From: Streptomyces pluripotens
Lineage (GTDB): Bacteria; Actinomycetota; Actinomycetes; Streptomycetales; Streptomycetaceae
Length of the DNA stretch: 64,000 nt
Reading direction: 5' to 3'
Assembly: GCF_000802245.2 (NCBI RefSeq)
Contig: NZ_CP021080.1
Span: 2,728,001-2,792,000 of the forward strand
Position numbers and translations under genes: made by a program. Under the pieces are notes generated by a model. It was not told where the DNA came from, did no database searches, and was given only the letters and a program-made list of their open reading frames with translations. Below are positions 1-8,726 of this stretch, one piece after another (position 1 is the first letter of the stretch; every line of letters begins with the position of its first letter).

Positions 1-167
1 CAGTGACGCGTCACGGGGCGTGGATCCCGGTGGTCGCCGTCCGCCGCTCCGCGATCCGGAGCGGACTCCCCCTGGGCGTGGGGGTGGACGACCGACCTGC
101 CGGTGCCGGCCGCCCCCCACCGGGCGCGCAGCGCTCCAACGCGCGTCCCGACCAGCAAGGAACGACC

Positions 168-1706
168 ATGGCGTCCAGCCTGACGAAGGACTCGGTCCGC
201 CCGGGCACCCCCGGTTCCGAGAAGACCTTCTTCGGCCACCCCCGCGGACTGGCCACCCTCTTCATGACCGAGATGTGGGAGCGCTTCTCCTACTACGGCA
301 TGAAGGCCCTGCTCACCGTCTACCTGCTCTCTGGCGGCCCCAACGCCGGTAAGGACAGCATGGGCGGCGGCCTGGCCATGGACGTGGCCACCGCCACGGT
401 GATCGTCTCCGTCTACTCGGCGATGGTGTACCTGCTCGCCATGCCCGGCGGCTGGCTCGGCGACCGCATCTGGGGCCCGCGCAAGACGGTGGCCGTCGCG
501 GCCGTCACGATCATGTCGGGCCACATCGTGCTGGCCCTGCCCGGCGGCCAGGCACCGTTCTTCGCGGGTCTGGCACTGGTCGCGGCCGGTTCGGGCCTGC
601 TCAAGGCCAACATCTCCACGATGGTGGGCCACCTGTACGACGGTCCGAACGACCCGCGTCGCGACGGTGGCTTCACGATCTTCTACATGGGCATCAACGC
701 GGGCGCCTTCTTTGCCCCGCTGGCCATCGGCACCGTCGGCCAGGAGATCAGCTGGCACCTCGGCTTCGGCATGGCCGCGGTCGGCATGGCGATCGGCCTG
801 GCCGCGTTCCTGCTCGGCACCCGCCACCTGAGCCCGAAGAGCAACGTCGTCCCGAAGCCGCTGAACACCGAGGAGCGGACCTCCTGGCTGCGCAAGGGCC
901 TGACCTCTTTGATCATCGCGACCGTCTTCTACGGCATCGTCGGTGTCTCCGGTCACTTCACCCTGAACTGGGCGATGATCCCGCTGACCATCATCGGTCT
1001 GGTCGTACCGGCGGGCGTGCTGCTGCGCATCAAGCGGGACAAGGACCTCTCAAGGACCGAGCAGTCGAAGATGACCGGCTACATCTGGTTCTTCGTCGCG
1101 GCCGCCGTGTTCTGGATGATCTACGACCAGGGTGCGTCCACGGTCCAGGCGTTCGGCGAGGGCAAGACGTCCAGCTCGCTGCTGGGCTTTGACTTCCCGT
1201 CCTCGTGGTACCAGTCGCTGAACCCGCTGTTCATCATGGCGCTGGCCCCGGTCTTCGCCTGGTTCTGGGTGTGGCTGAACCGCAGGGGCAAGGAGCCCAG
1301 CACCATCGTGAAGTTCGCGATGGGCCTGGTCCTGATCGGCATGTCGTTCTTCTTCTTCGTGATCCCGCTGGCCATGGCGGTGAACGGCACCACAGTCAGC
1401 CCGATGTGGCTGGTCGGCGTCTACTTCATCCAGACCGTCGGCGAGCTGTGCCTGTCGCCGGTCGGCCTGTCGGTGACGACGAAGATGGCCCCGGCCAAGT
1501 ACGCCAGCCAGATGATGGGTGTGTGGTTCCTCGCGGTCACCGCCGGCGACTCCATCACCAGCCTGCTGTCCAACCCGGCCGTCGCCGGGGTCGACTTGAG
1601 CGGCAAGGGCGCCGTCTTCGGGGAGGCGCTCCTCGCAGCCCTCGCCGGATTCGCGGTGTGGATGTACCGCCGGAAGGTCAAGACGCAGATGGGCGAGGTG
1701 CACTGA
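168..1706 (+). CDS. POT/PTR2-family proton-coupled di-/tripeptide transporter
   Basis: A 512-residue polytopic membrane protein of the POT (PTR2) branch of the major facilitator superfamily, which imports di- and tripeptides with protons across the cytoplasmic membrane. The first helix holds the family motif E35-M-W-E38-R39-F-S-Y-Y. The loop motif GWLGDRIWGPRKT and the PTR2 signature FTIFYMGINAGAF follow. I chose the ATG at 168 because AAGGA lies just upstream; the open frame runs 55 codons further left but that part is low-complexity and not family-like. The gene ends at a very strong hairpin (1721-1765) and stands alone. Substrate range cannot be read from the sequence. Confidence 0.93.
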   Translation: MASSLTKDSVRPGTPGSEKTFFGHPRGLATLFMTEMWERFSYYGMKALLTVYLLSGGPNAGKDSMGGGLAMDVATATVIVSVYSAMVYLLAMPGGWLGDRIWGPRKTVAVAAVTIMSGHIVLALPGGQAPFFAGLALVAAGSGLLKANISTMVGHLYDGPNDPRRDGGFTIFYMGINAGAFFAPLAIGTVGQEISWHLGFGMAAVGMAIGLAAFLLGTRHLSPKSNVVPKPLNTEERTSWLRKGLTSLIIATVFYGIVGVSGHFTLNWAMIPLTIIGLVVPAGVLLRIKRDKDLSRTEQSKMTGYIWFFVAAAVFWMIYDQGASTVQAFGEGKTSSSLLGFDFPSSWYQSLNPLFIMALAPVFAWFWVWLNRRGKEPSTIVKFAMGLVLIGMSFFFFVIPLAMAVNGTTVSPMWLVGVYFIQTVGELCLSPVGLSVTTKMAPAKYASQMMGVWFLAVTAGDSITSLLSNPAVAGVDLSGKGAVFGEALLAALAGFAVWMYRRKVKTQMGEVH

Positions 1707-1720
1707 CACACCGCCCTGCA

Positions 1721-1765
1721 TACGGCGAGGGCCGCCGCACCCCAGGTGCGGCGGCCCTCGCCGTA
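1721..1765 (+). terminator. Perfect 21-bp hairpin after the peptide transporter
   Basis: A 21-bp perfect stem (1721-1741 with 1745-1765) closed by a 3-base CCA loop, 15 bases after the transporter stop. There is no T-tract, as is usual for Streptomyces terminators. It may also stop leftward transcription from the operon that ends at 1961. The 195 bases between the hairpin and 1961 show nothing I can name. Confidence 0.85.
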
Positions 1766-1960
1766 CCGGCGGCGCGAGACCTGTGTCCGGGCGGGGTGCA
1801 TGTCGTGGTCGTGTCGAGCTCCTTGACCGTCCGGACGCCGGGGGAAGGGCCGCACTGCCGCTCGCACCGGGCTCGTGGGTGCCGGTGAAGCCGGCGAACT
1901 CGACCGGGCCGACGGACTCTGTCGTGCCGGCCTGCGCCGCGGTACCCCTCCTCAGCCTGC

Positions 1961-3058
1961 TCACGTGGGCCCCTTGGTGGTGGGAGTGGTGGGACTCGTC
2001 GGGGCCTCGCCGGGCGGTGCGGGATTCCGGCCAGCCGCAGCAGCCGGAGCGGAATCCGGGGTGAACCACGGCAGGGCCGGAGCCGTGGGGGGCGGGGCGG
2101 TCTCAAGGGTGCGGGCGCGCCGCACCCGCACCCGCGGTGCGAGGCTCATCGGTGGCCGGGACAGGCGCCGGTGGCGGACACCGCCCGGAGGGTGTGGCCG
2201 TACCCGGTCCACCAGGGCCATCCCGGCGCGGAACAGCGCGGCTGGTACTACCAGGCAGAGCAGGAGCCAGAACAGGGTCACGCCCCACGGACGGGCCACG
2301 CCCCACGCCTGTTCGGCGAGGATCCGGCCGTCGTACCTCAGGGACACGGTGTAGTCGCCGTGCGCCCCGGCCGACAGCTCGACCGGCAGCTTGATCTGCG
2401 CCTTCCGGCCGGGCTCCAGGGTGCCGTGCCACTGCCGGTCGTCCCACTGCGGGGCGAAGACACCGTGCGCGGTGCCGACCTGGAAGACGGGGTCCTTGAC
2501 CGCGCCGGAGCCGGTATTGCCGACGGTGAGGACGAGCGTCCGGCCGGGGGGTGCCCCGAACCAGGTCAGCAGGCCACCGGAGCCGGTCAGCCGGGCGGCG
2601 GAGAGCGCCACCAGACGACCGCCGGAGCGCTCAGCGGGCAGTGGGGCGACGGGATGTCCGGCAACCTGTAGGACGGCGTCCGCCCCCGCCTTCGCCCCGG
2701 TGACCGTGGCCACGTGCACCACGCAGGGGCAGGGTACGGGCGGTTCGACGACCGGCAGTTTCCGGCGAAAGGCCCCCCGGGCGTCAGCGGTTACGGCCCG
2801 GCCGTCGGCATTGGCACAGGAGTTGGTGCCGCCGATGACGCCTCGGGACGGTGTGGCCCGCCCGCAGATCAGCAGCATCAGCAGGGTGTGCGGCCGCCAT
2901 CCGGTGCCACTGACGGTGACCGAACCTCCCGTCCCTGCGGTGGCCGCCGACAATGTCACGGCGGGCCGGTCCGCCGCGCCGGCCGGGCTCACGGGCCGCA
3001 GCAGGAGCAGCACGGTGGCCAGCGTGGCCACCACTACCCGCGCAGCGGTCCGCTTCAC
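1961..3058 (-). CDS. Secreted, C-terminally membrane-anchored protein of unknown function
   Basis: A 365-residue protein with an export signal (basic KRTAAR, hydrophobic core, AGA cleavage region near residue 29). Two beta-rich extracellular segments follow. The first contains GGSVTVSGTGWRPHT and four cysteines, a pattern resembling neocarzinostatin-like or Ig-like folds. A hydrophobic helix (GVTLFWLLLCLVVPAALF) comes next, then a basic Pro-rich cytoplasmic tail. I chose the GTG at 3058 over earlier in-frame starts because GAGGGGAG precedes it. This GTG overlaps the TGA of the small ORF at 3055-3339 (GTGA), so translation is probably coupled. It is the last gene of the operon headed by the LPQTG protein, which suggests a cell-surface role; nothing more specific can be said. 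Confidence 0.75.
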   Translation of the reverse strand: MKRTAARVVVATLATVLLLLRPVSPAGAADRPAVTLSAATAGTGGSVTVSGTGWRPHTLLMLLICGRATPSRGVIGGTNSCANADGRAVTADARGAFRRKLPVVEPPVPCPCVVHVATVTGAKAGADAVLQVAGHPVAPLPAERSGGRLVALSAARLTGSGGLLTWFGAPPGRTLVLTVGNTGSGAVKDPVFQVGTAHGVFAPQWDDRQWHGTLEPGRKAQIKLPVELSAGAHGDYTVSLRYDGRILAEQAWGVARPWGVTLFWLLLCLVVPAALFRAGMALVDRVRPHPPGGVRHRRLSRPPMSLAPRVRVRRARTLETAPPPTAPALPWFTPDSAPAAAAGRNPAPPGEAPTSPTTPTTKGPT

Positions 3059-3339
3059 GACCCCACTCCCCTCGACTCGATCTGCTCGCATGGGTGGCCG
3101 GCTTCTTCGGTGCGCCCCGTACCGCGTGGGCGCCGCCGTACGAGGAGCCCGGCAACGGCCGCGGAGTCCCACAGGACCGTTCCGGGCATGCCCTCGGCGT
3201 AACGCTCGGGGCGTCCTCCGCCGGTCGGCGTGAGGGACCGTCCGCCCGTGGGCGCGGCGGCGGAGGGCGGCACGGGCGGCGTGAGCAGGAGGAGTGGCGT
3301 GAGCGAGTGCACGCCGAGGACGCGTACGGCGGACGGCAT
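3055..3339 (-). CDS. Small predicted exported protein, unrecognised
   Basis: A 94-codon ORF starting with MPSAVRVLG and a hydrophobic stretch (LTPLLLLTPPVPPSAAA) that could be a signal peptide. No family is recognised. Support comes from context: GGAG sits five bases before the ATG, the start is 29 bases after the LPQTG gene stop, and the TGA overlaps the GTG of the next gene. A long Arg/Gly/Pro-rich second half is a reason for doubt, since GC-rich shadows look similar. A start further upstream at 3405 would overlap the LPQTG gene and is less likely. Confidence 0.45.
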   Translation of the reverse strand: MPSAVRVLGVHSLTPLLLLTPPVPPSAAAPTGGRSLTPTGGGRPERYAEGMPGTVLWDSAAVAGLLVRRRPRGTGRTEEAGHPCEQIESRGVGS

Positions 3340-3368
3340 GGGCGGCTCCAGCAGTACGACCGGATGAT

Positions 3369-4133
3369 TCAGCGGCGTGCGGCCTGGCCGCGCCGGGTCA
3401 GCCACAGCACGCCCGCCGCACCGACGAGGACGACCGTGCCGCCGAGCGTGCCGAGGGCGACCGTGGAGTCCTCGGGGCCGGTCTGCGGGAGCTGGCCGCC
3501 GGAGGAGGAACCGCCCGAGGACGAGGAAGCAGCGGTGGTATTACCGGAAGAACCAGAAGAACCGGAGGAACCGGAGGAACCGGAGGAACCGGAAGAGCTG
3601 GAGCCGCCGGAGGGGGACGAGCCTCCAGCCGCCGTCACGTCCAGGATCAGGGACGGCTTGGGATTGTTGGTCGGTGTGCAGGTCGTCGTCGTGCCGAGCG
3701 CCTTGATGGTGAGTGTGCCTGCCGTGAAGGTGACCTTGCCGGACTTCTTCGGTGTGTAGGTGCCGCTCAAGTCGCTGATTTTGATGGGGGTGTCGGCGGG
3801 GATCGCGGCCGCGTTCGGGGGGCCGCTGACTTCGAGCGTGCCGCTGCCGACACCGCCCAGTTCGATGGTGGCACTCGGGCTCATCGCCCCCTTGCCCAGC
3901 TCCACCGGGCTGGAGGAGACGCCCTTCTGCCAAGACATGGTGATCTTGTAGCCTCTGACGCCCTTGACGCCCTTGATGTCGATGGGTGACACGGCGCTCT
4001 TCACACCGATCGGCGTCTGACAGTGGTAGTCGACGTCGACGACGTCGGCGTGGGCGGCCGGTGCGGCCAGCAGCACCACAGAGCCGGCCAGGGCGGCGGA
4101 CGCGAGCGCGGCGGTTCGTCTCGGGTACGACAC
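3369..4133 (-). CDS. LPXTG (LPQTG) cell-wall-anchored protein, sortase substrate
   Basis: A 254-residue surface protein. Residues 1-29 form a signal peptide ending AHA. Residues about 30-165 are a compact beta-rich domain with two cysteines (YHCQTP and TTTCTPT), similar to secreted actinobacterial proteins of unknown function. Residues 170-213 are a Ser/Gly linker encoded by near-identical short repeats. Residues 215-219 are LPQTG, followed by a membrane helix and the basic tail TRRGQAARR, the full cell-wall sorting signal. Sortase should cut after Thr and link the protein to peptidoglycan. Start is GTG. First gene of a three-gene operon (4133 to 1961). No sortase gene is in the window. Confidence 0.85.
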   Translation of the reverse strand: MSYPRRTAALASAALAGSVVLLAAPAAHADVVDVDYHCQTPIGVKSAVSPIDIKGVKGVRGYKITMSWQKGVSSSPVELGKGAMSPSATIELGGVGSGTLEVSGPPNAAAIPADTPIKISDLSGTYTPKKSGKVTFTAGTLTIKALGTTTTCTPTNNPKPSLILDVTAAGGSSPSGGSSSSGSSGSSGSSGSSGSSGNTTAASSSSGGSSSGGQLPQTGPEDSTVALGTLGGTVVLVGAAGVLWLTRRGQAARR

Positions 4134-4402
4134 GATCGGTCCACCCCATTCATTTCACGGCGGTCGACGACGACACGATGACTGACGGCGCATCAGATGT
4201 GGCCGACAAGGTACGCCTGGGTCCGTGAGGAAGGAAGACGCGGCACACGCCGGAGTTGACGCGATCCGAGGTGTGCGGCGAGGTGCTCGTGGGGCGACGC
4301 AGCCGCGCCGGTGCCGCCCTTGGAGCGCGGATGCCGGATCACCCGGGACGCGCCAGGAACTCGGCACCCGGACGCGACAGGAGCTCGGCCCCGGGGGGAC
4401 CG

Positions 4403-4972
4403 CTACGCCGGAGCGCCCAGTTCCGCCCAGACGGTCTTGCCGGAACGGCCGGGGGGCCGGACCACCCCCCAGTCGAGGCACAGCCGCTGCACGATGAACA
4501 TGCCGTGGCCGCCGGGGCGACCGGCACGGTGCGGGGTGCGGGGAGCTGGCTGGCCGACGCCGCGGTCGGAGACCTCCAGGCGAATCACCTTGTTGTCGCA
4601 GGAGAGGACCAGTTCGTCGGGCCCCTCGGCGTGCAGGCACGCGTTGGTGACCAGTTCGGACACGACGAGCAGCACGTCCTCGGCGGCAGCCCGCTGGTCT
4701 GCGGTGGTGGCGGGCAGCCAGCCCCACGCGTACAACGCCTGACGGGTGAAGTCGCGGGCGAGCGGGACGACCCCGCTCTCGCCCTCCAGAACGAGTCTGC
4801 GGACCTGCCCGCCCTCTGCTTCCCGGGCGCCGTCGGCAGGCCCGGACGGCACGGACGGCGCGACTGCCCCCGCGGAAGCGCCGGAAGCCGGCGCACCCCC
4901 CTCGGACGCCCCGGAAGCACCGCTGGGCTCCGGGCCGCGGTCGCCCGGCGAGCAAGGCCGGGTGGTGCTCAT
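4403..4972 (-). CDS. ATP-binding anti-sigma factor (RsbW/SpoIIAB-like HATPase)
   Basis: A 189-residue serine-kinase-type anti-sigma factor. After a roughly 55-residue Gly/Ala/Ser-rich N-terminal extension comes a GHKL ATPase domain with N-box SELVTNACLHA, G1 box DRGVG and G2 box GGHGMFIVQRL. In this family the protein binds a SigB/SigF-like sigma factor and phosphorylates a STAS antagonist. Both partners are nearby (STAS gene at 5267-5644, sigma gene at 5892-6788), which supports a complete partner switch. ATG start preceded by GAGGTGAAG. The 294 bases between this gene and the STAS gene hold no ORF and include an A/T-richer stretch (about 4985-5010) that could be its promoter. Confidence 0.88.
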   Translation of the reverse strand: MSTTRPCSPGDRGPEPSGASGASEGGAPASGASAGAVAPSVPSGPADGAREAEGGQVRRLVLEGESGVVPLARDFTRQALYAWGWLPATTADQRAAAEDVLLVVSELVTNACLHAEGPDELVLSCDNKVIRLEVSDRGVGQPAPRTPHRAGRPGGHGMFIVQRLCLDWGVVRPPGRSGKTVWAELGAPA

Positions 4973-5266
4973 CAGCGCTTCACCTCACCGATTCACCAGT
5001 TCACGATTCAAAAGTCCGACACCGGCCAGTGCTGGACACTCTGCAAGTCCGCGGCCCATGGTCCGTGGTCCGCCGTCCGCCGGAGTCTCCCGCACGCACG
5101 CCCATCGCACAAACGTCCGCTCAGATGGCTCCGTGCTCCCAGGACGGTCCGACGGCCGGGCGTGCCACTGGCAGCTTGCCCTCTGCCCTCTCCTGCCCAG
5201 CCGGCCCGGCGGAACACCCCCGCACTCGGCGTGACGGACCGGCTCGCGGACAGCCGGGACACAGAC

Positions 5267-5644
5267 TCAGTCGACGCCGCCGGCCAGCGCCGCCTCCACG
5301 GAGTCGTGGACGGTGAAGACCGCCTCGGCTCCGGTGATCTCAAACACCCTGGCGACCACCGGCAACATCCCTGCCAGATGGACCCCACCCCCGGCAGCCT
5401 CCGCTTTCAAGCGGGCTCCGAGCAGGACGTTCAGCCCCGTGGAGTCGCAGAACTCCAGACGCGAGCAGTCCACGACGAGCCGCGCGAAGCCCTTGGCCAG
5501 AAAGTCGTCGAGGGGTTCACGCAAAAGATCGGCGGTGTGGTGATCAAGCTCACCCACTGGTGTCAGAACGGCGCTGGAGCCCTCTTCCCGCACCTCCACC
5601 AGAAGCCGGCCCGACTGTGCGCTGCCGACCATCCCGTGGTCCAT
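5267..5644 (-). CDS. STAS-domain anti-anti-sigma factor
   Basis: A 125-residue antagonist of the RsbV/SpoIIAA type. A single STAS domain covers residues about 12-115, with the phosphorylatable serine in CDSTGLNVLL. When dephosphorylated it should sequester the HATPase anti-sigma factor and free the sigma factor. I chose the ATG at 5644 because GGGAGAGAG lies upstream; the frame is open to 5728, but those residues are not STAS-like. It is divergent from the sigma gene, with about 247 bases of shared regulatory space between them. Confidence 0.87.
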   Translation of the reverse strand: MDHGMVGSAQSGRLLVEVREEGSSAVLTPVGELDHHTADLLREPLDDFLAKGFARLVVDCSRLEFCDSTGLNVLLGARLKAEAAGGGVHLAGMLPVVARVFEITGAEAVFTVHDSVEAALAGGVD

Positions 5645-5891
5645 GCCGTCTCTCTCCCGAGGTCGTGGCTGTTGATGCCCTCGAACATTACGCCTTCCTT
5701 CCGCACTCCGACACCCGAAGAACCTCAATGAAATAGGTCATAGAGCCACAGAACGCACTTGCGGCGGCTTCAAAGAAGCGGGTAGGGCTAGTAAAGACAC
5801 GTACCGCTACACGCCGGCTTTGGAGGCGCCGCACACCGCAGTGCACGTATTGGCTTCGGCAGCCATATGCCGAAAACGATGGAGGACACCC

Positions 5892-6788
5892 ATGTCACCC
5901 CGGCTCGACGCATCGCATACCCGGGTCGCGACGTCGACACTCCCACCGGAACAACTGGATCATCCCATCGACCCCCTCGACCCGTTCGAGGGACTCCAGG
6001 AGATCCCCCCTTACGACGAGATCGGCGCGGTCGATGCGCGGGCCCTGTCCAAGACGCTCTTCGAGCGCCTGGAGTCGTTGGAGGAAGGGACGCACGAGTA
6101 TTCGTACGTCCGCAACACGCTCGTCGAGCTCAACCTCGCGCTCGTCAAGTTCGCCGCCTCGCGTTTCCGCTCCCGCAGCGAGCCGATGGAAGACATCATC
6201 CAGGTCGGCACGATCGGCCTGATCAAGGCGATCGACCGCTTCGAGCTCTCCCGGGGCGTCGAGTTCCCCACCTTCGCCATGCCGACCATCATCGGCGAGA
6301 TCAAGCGTTTCTTCCGCGACACCTCGTGGTCCGTGCGCGTCCCGCGCCGGCTGCAGGAGCTGCGCCTGGACCTGGCCAAGGCCGGGGACGTGCTGTCCCA
6401 GCAACTGGACCGCGCGCCGACGGTCGCGGAACTCGCCGAGCACCTCGGACTCTCCAAGGACGAGGTCGTCGAGGGCATGGCGGCGTCGAACGCCTACACC
6501 GCCTCCTCGCTGGACGCACAGCCCGAGGAAGACGAATCCGAGGGCGCGCTCGCGGACCGCATCGGGTACGAGGACCACGGACTGGAGGGCATCGAGTACA
6601 TCGAGTCACTCAAGCCCCTGATCGCCGAGCTCGCGACCCGGGACCGGAAAATCCTTTCGCTGCGGTTCGTGGCGAACATGACGCAGTCGGAGATCGGCGA
6701 AGAGCTGGGCATCTCCCAGATGCACGTGTCGAGGCTGCTCTCACGCACCCTGGTACGACTACGCAAGGGGCTGACCCTGGAGGAGTGA
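5892..6788 (+). CDS. RNA polymerase sigma factor, SigB/SigF/SigG family
   Basis: A 298-residue alternative sigma factor. Region 2 carries EDIIQVGTIGLIKAIDRF and the -10-contact stretch EFPTFAMPTIIGEIKRFFRD. Region 3 carries VPRRLQELRLDL. The region 4 helix-turn-helix is TQSEIGEELGISQMHVSRLL. The group is the SigB/SigF stress and development type. I chose the ATG at 5892 because GGAGGACACC precedes it. An anti-sigma factor and an antagonist lie divergently beside it, and a ricin-lectin fusion gene follows. This layout resembles, from memory, the S. coelicolor sigI neighbourhood, but I do not assign the symbol on that basis. Confidence 0.92.
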   Translation: MSPRLDASHTRVATSTLPPEQLDHPIDPLDPFEGLQEIPPYDEIGAVDARALSKTLFERLESLEEGTHEYSYVRNTLVELNLALVKFAASRFRSRSEPMEDIIQVGTIGLIKAIDRFELSRGVEFPTFAMPTIIGEIKRFFRDTSWSVRVPRRLQELRLDLAKAGDVLSQQLDRAPTVAELAEHLGLSKDEVVEGMAASNAYTASSLDAQPEEDESEGALADRIGYEDHGLEGIEYIESLKPLIAELATRDRKILSLRFVANMTQSEIGEELGISQMHVSRLLSRTLVRLRKGLTLEE

Positions 6789-6851
6789 CCTTCGCGGCCC
6801 GCACAGCCTGCCCCGCGGCGGACCTCCGGGTTCCCTCGTGAACCCGTCGAA

Positions 6852-6878
6852 GCGGCCCAGCCGTCGGCGCCGGGCCGC
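6852..6878 (+). terminator. Possible hairpin after the sigma gene
   Basis: A 7-bp perfect stem (GCGGCCC with GGGCCGC) with a 13-base loop, 63 bases after the sigma-factor stop and 195 bases before the next start. Short arms in such GC-rich DNA make this uncertain. Confidence 0.35.
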
Positions 6879-7072
6879 GTCACTGTGCCCGCGGGGCCCG
6901 ACCCGCACCCATCCGACCGAACCGGGCCCCTGGGCCGTCCACCGCGCGGTTACCGACGGAAACCTCTTTCCCAGGGCGTCCTCCTCCACCACTATGGGGC
7001 CCCCGAACCGGCTAGTAGGCCGGACCGGGGCCGCTCGGACACGGCCCCGCGGTGTCGCGAGGAGGAAGAACG

Positions 7073-8647
7073 ATGGCTCAGGGGGACCGGGCCGCAGCGG
7101 ACGGGGGCCACGAGGACGTACCGGACGCGCGGTTGACCGAACTCCTGCGGTCCCCCACGGCGACGGCGTACCCCGCGCTGCAGGAGCTACGCAGGCGGCA
7201 CCACCCGGCGGTCCTCGCCTATGCGCGGCTGTGCGCCGCGGGCGAGGCCGCGGCGCACAGGCTGGCGGCGGAGGCCATCACCCGCGTGGCCAGGGAATCG
7301 GCCCGCGGTGTGGAGCCGAACGTCCCGCTGCGCCACCGGCTCCTGCTCCTCACCGCGAAGTCGGCAGCCGGCTGGGCACACGACGAACGCTCGGCGAGTG
7401 TCGATCCGGGTCTACTGCTGGTGCTGAACCTGGCGGGCCTGCCCGACGGCCCACCCCCGCCTCTCCTCCCCGCATTCCAGTCACTGCCGTCCCGCACCCA
7501 GGGCCTGATCTGGTACGGCGTGCTGGAGGAGGAGCCGCCGGAGCGGACCGCCGCCTTCCTCGGCCTGAGCCGCGCAGACGTGGCCCACGGCACGCCGCAG
7601 GCCCTCAAAGCCCTGGCCCAGGCCTGCCTCACGCACCGCCTGAACCGGTCGGACGACCCCCGCTGCGCCGACTTCCGCAGGCTGATCGAGGAAGCGGTAC
7701 GGCCGGACGCCCCGCGCCACAGCACCGACCTGGACGCCCACATGGCGCGCTGTCCGCACTGCACAGCCGCGTTCGAGGACCTACGAGCGCTGCGGGACGC
7801 CCCGCGGCAGACGCTCGCGGAGGGCCTGCTGCCGTGGAGCGGTGCGGCGTACATGCACTGGGAGGCACCCCCGGTGGCCGCCGACGCGACGGGAGAGGGC
7901 ACGGGGCGGCCACCCCGACGCCGTGTCCTCCTGGCCTCGGCGGCCCTGGGCGTGGCTCTGACCCCGCTGCTGGGGTTCCTGCTCGTCCCGGTACACCGCT
8001 CGGACCAGCAGTCGGCGGCGACGACGCCCGCGCCTCCCCGCGTGACAGTGACGGCGACGGTCTCCATCGCCCCGTCCCCCGACGTCCCCCCGTCCGCTTC
8101 CGCGGCTCCTTCCCCGTCGTCCTCCCCGCCGTCCTCCCCGGCCCCGTCAACCACCTCCGGGGCCCGTTCCCCCGCCCCCGTCACGCACCGGCCGCCACCG
8201 CCCCATCGGGGGACTCCCGCCCCGGCGCCCTCGCCCGCGCAGCCGGGCACTTCGTACGCCCAGGTGGTGAACGTCGCCACGGGCCGCTGCCTGGACATCC
8301 GCGACGGTGACCTGTCCCAGGGCAACGACGTGATCACCGCGCCCTGCTCCTCCTCGCGCACCCAGCGTTGGCGTGTCGACACGTACCTGGGCGTGCTCCG
8401 CTCGGCGGCCGACGACGGCTTCTGCCTGGACAGCAGGGGCTCGGTGGACCGGGGCCTCGGAATCTGGGGGTGCGACTCGGTCTACGGCAGAAACGGCGAG
8501 AACCTCCGCTTCACCGTCGATGTCGACGGCACGATCCGCCCGGACATCGCCATCGAGACGGCCGTGGCACCGGCTGGCCGGTACGGAGTGGCCCTGCGGC
8601 CGCTGGACGGCAGCCAGGACCAGCAGTGGCGGGCCGGGGCGGCGTAA
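7073..8647 (+). CDS. Sigma-like / zinc-finger / transmembrane / ricin-lectin fusion protein
   Basis: A 524-residue multidomain protein. Residues about 20-190 look like a degenerate ECF sigma factor, with a region-2-like helical segment (RRRHHPAVLAYARL) and a region-4-like helix-turn-helix (RTAAFLGLSRADVAHG). Residues about 215-245 hold an anti-sigma zinc-finger-like motif, HMARCPHC. A membrane helix (RRRVLLASAALGVALTPLLG) follows at about 282-306, then a Pro/Ser/Thr linker. Residues about 395-524 are a ricin B-type beta-trefoil lectin with CLDI and QRW/QQW repeats. Topology would put the sigma-like part inside and the lectin outside. Start is the ATG at 7073, preceded by GAGGAGGAAG. Whether the sigma-like part still acts on RNA polymerase is unknown. 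Confidence 0.82.
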   Translation: MAQGDRAAADGGHEDVPDARLTELLRSPTATAYPALQELRRRHHPAVLAYARLCAAGEAAAHRLAAEAITRVARESARGVEPNVPLRHRLLLLTAKSAAGWAHDERSASVDPGLLLVLNLAGLPDGPPPPLLPAFQSLPSRTQGLIWYGVLEEEPPERTAAFLGLSRADVAHGTPQALKALAQACLTHRLNRSDDPRCADFRRLIEEAVRPDAPRHSTDLDAHMARCPHCTAAFEDLRALRDAPRQTLAEGLLPWSGAAYMHWEAPPVAADATGEGTGRPPRRRVLLASAALGVALTPLLGFLLVPVHRSDQQSAATTPAPPRVTVTATVSIAPSPDVPPSASAAPSPSSSPPSSPAPSTTSGARSPAPVTHRPPPPHRGTPAPAPSPAQPGTSYAQVVNVATGRCLDIRDGDLSQGNDVITAPCSSSRTQRWRVDTYLGVLRSAADDGFCLDSRGSVDRGLGIWGCDSVYGRNGENLRFTVDVDGTIRPDIAIETAVAPAGRYGVALRPLDGSQDQQWRAGAA

Positions 8648-8726
8648 CCGGTCAGGGCGATGTGACCGACCACGGCGACGGCCCGGCCCGGTGGACGAAG
8701 TGACTGGACATGCCCCGCGCGGCTGC

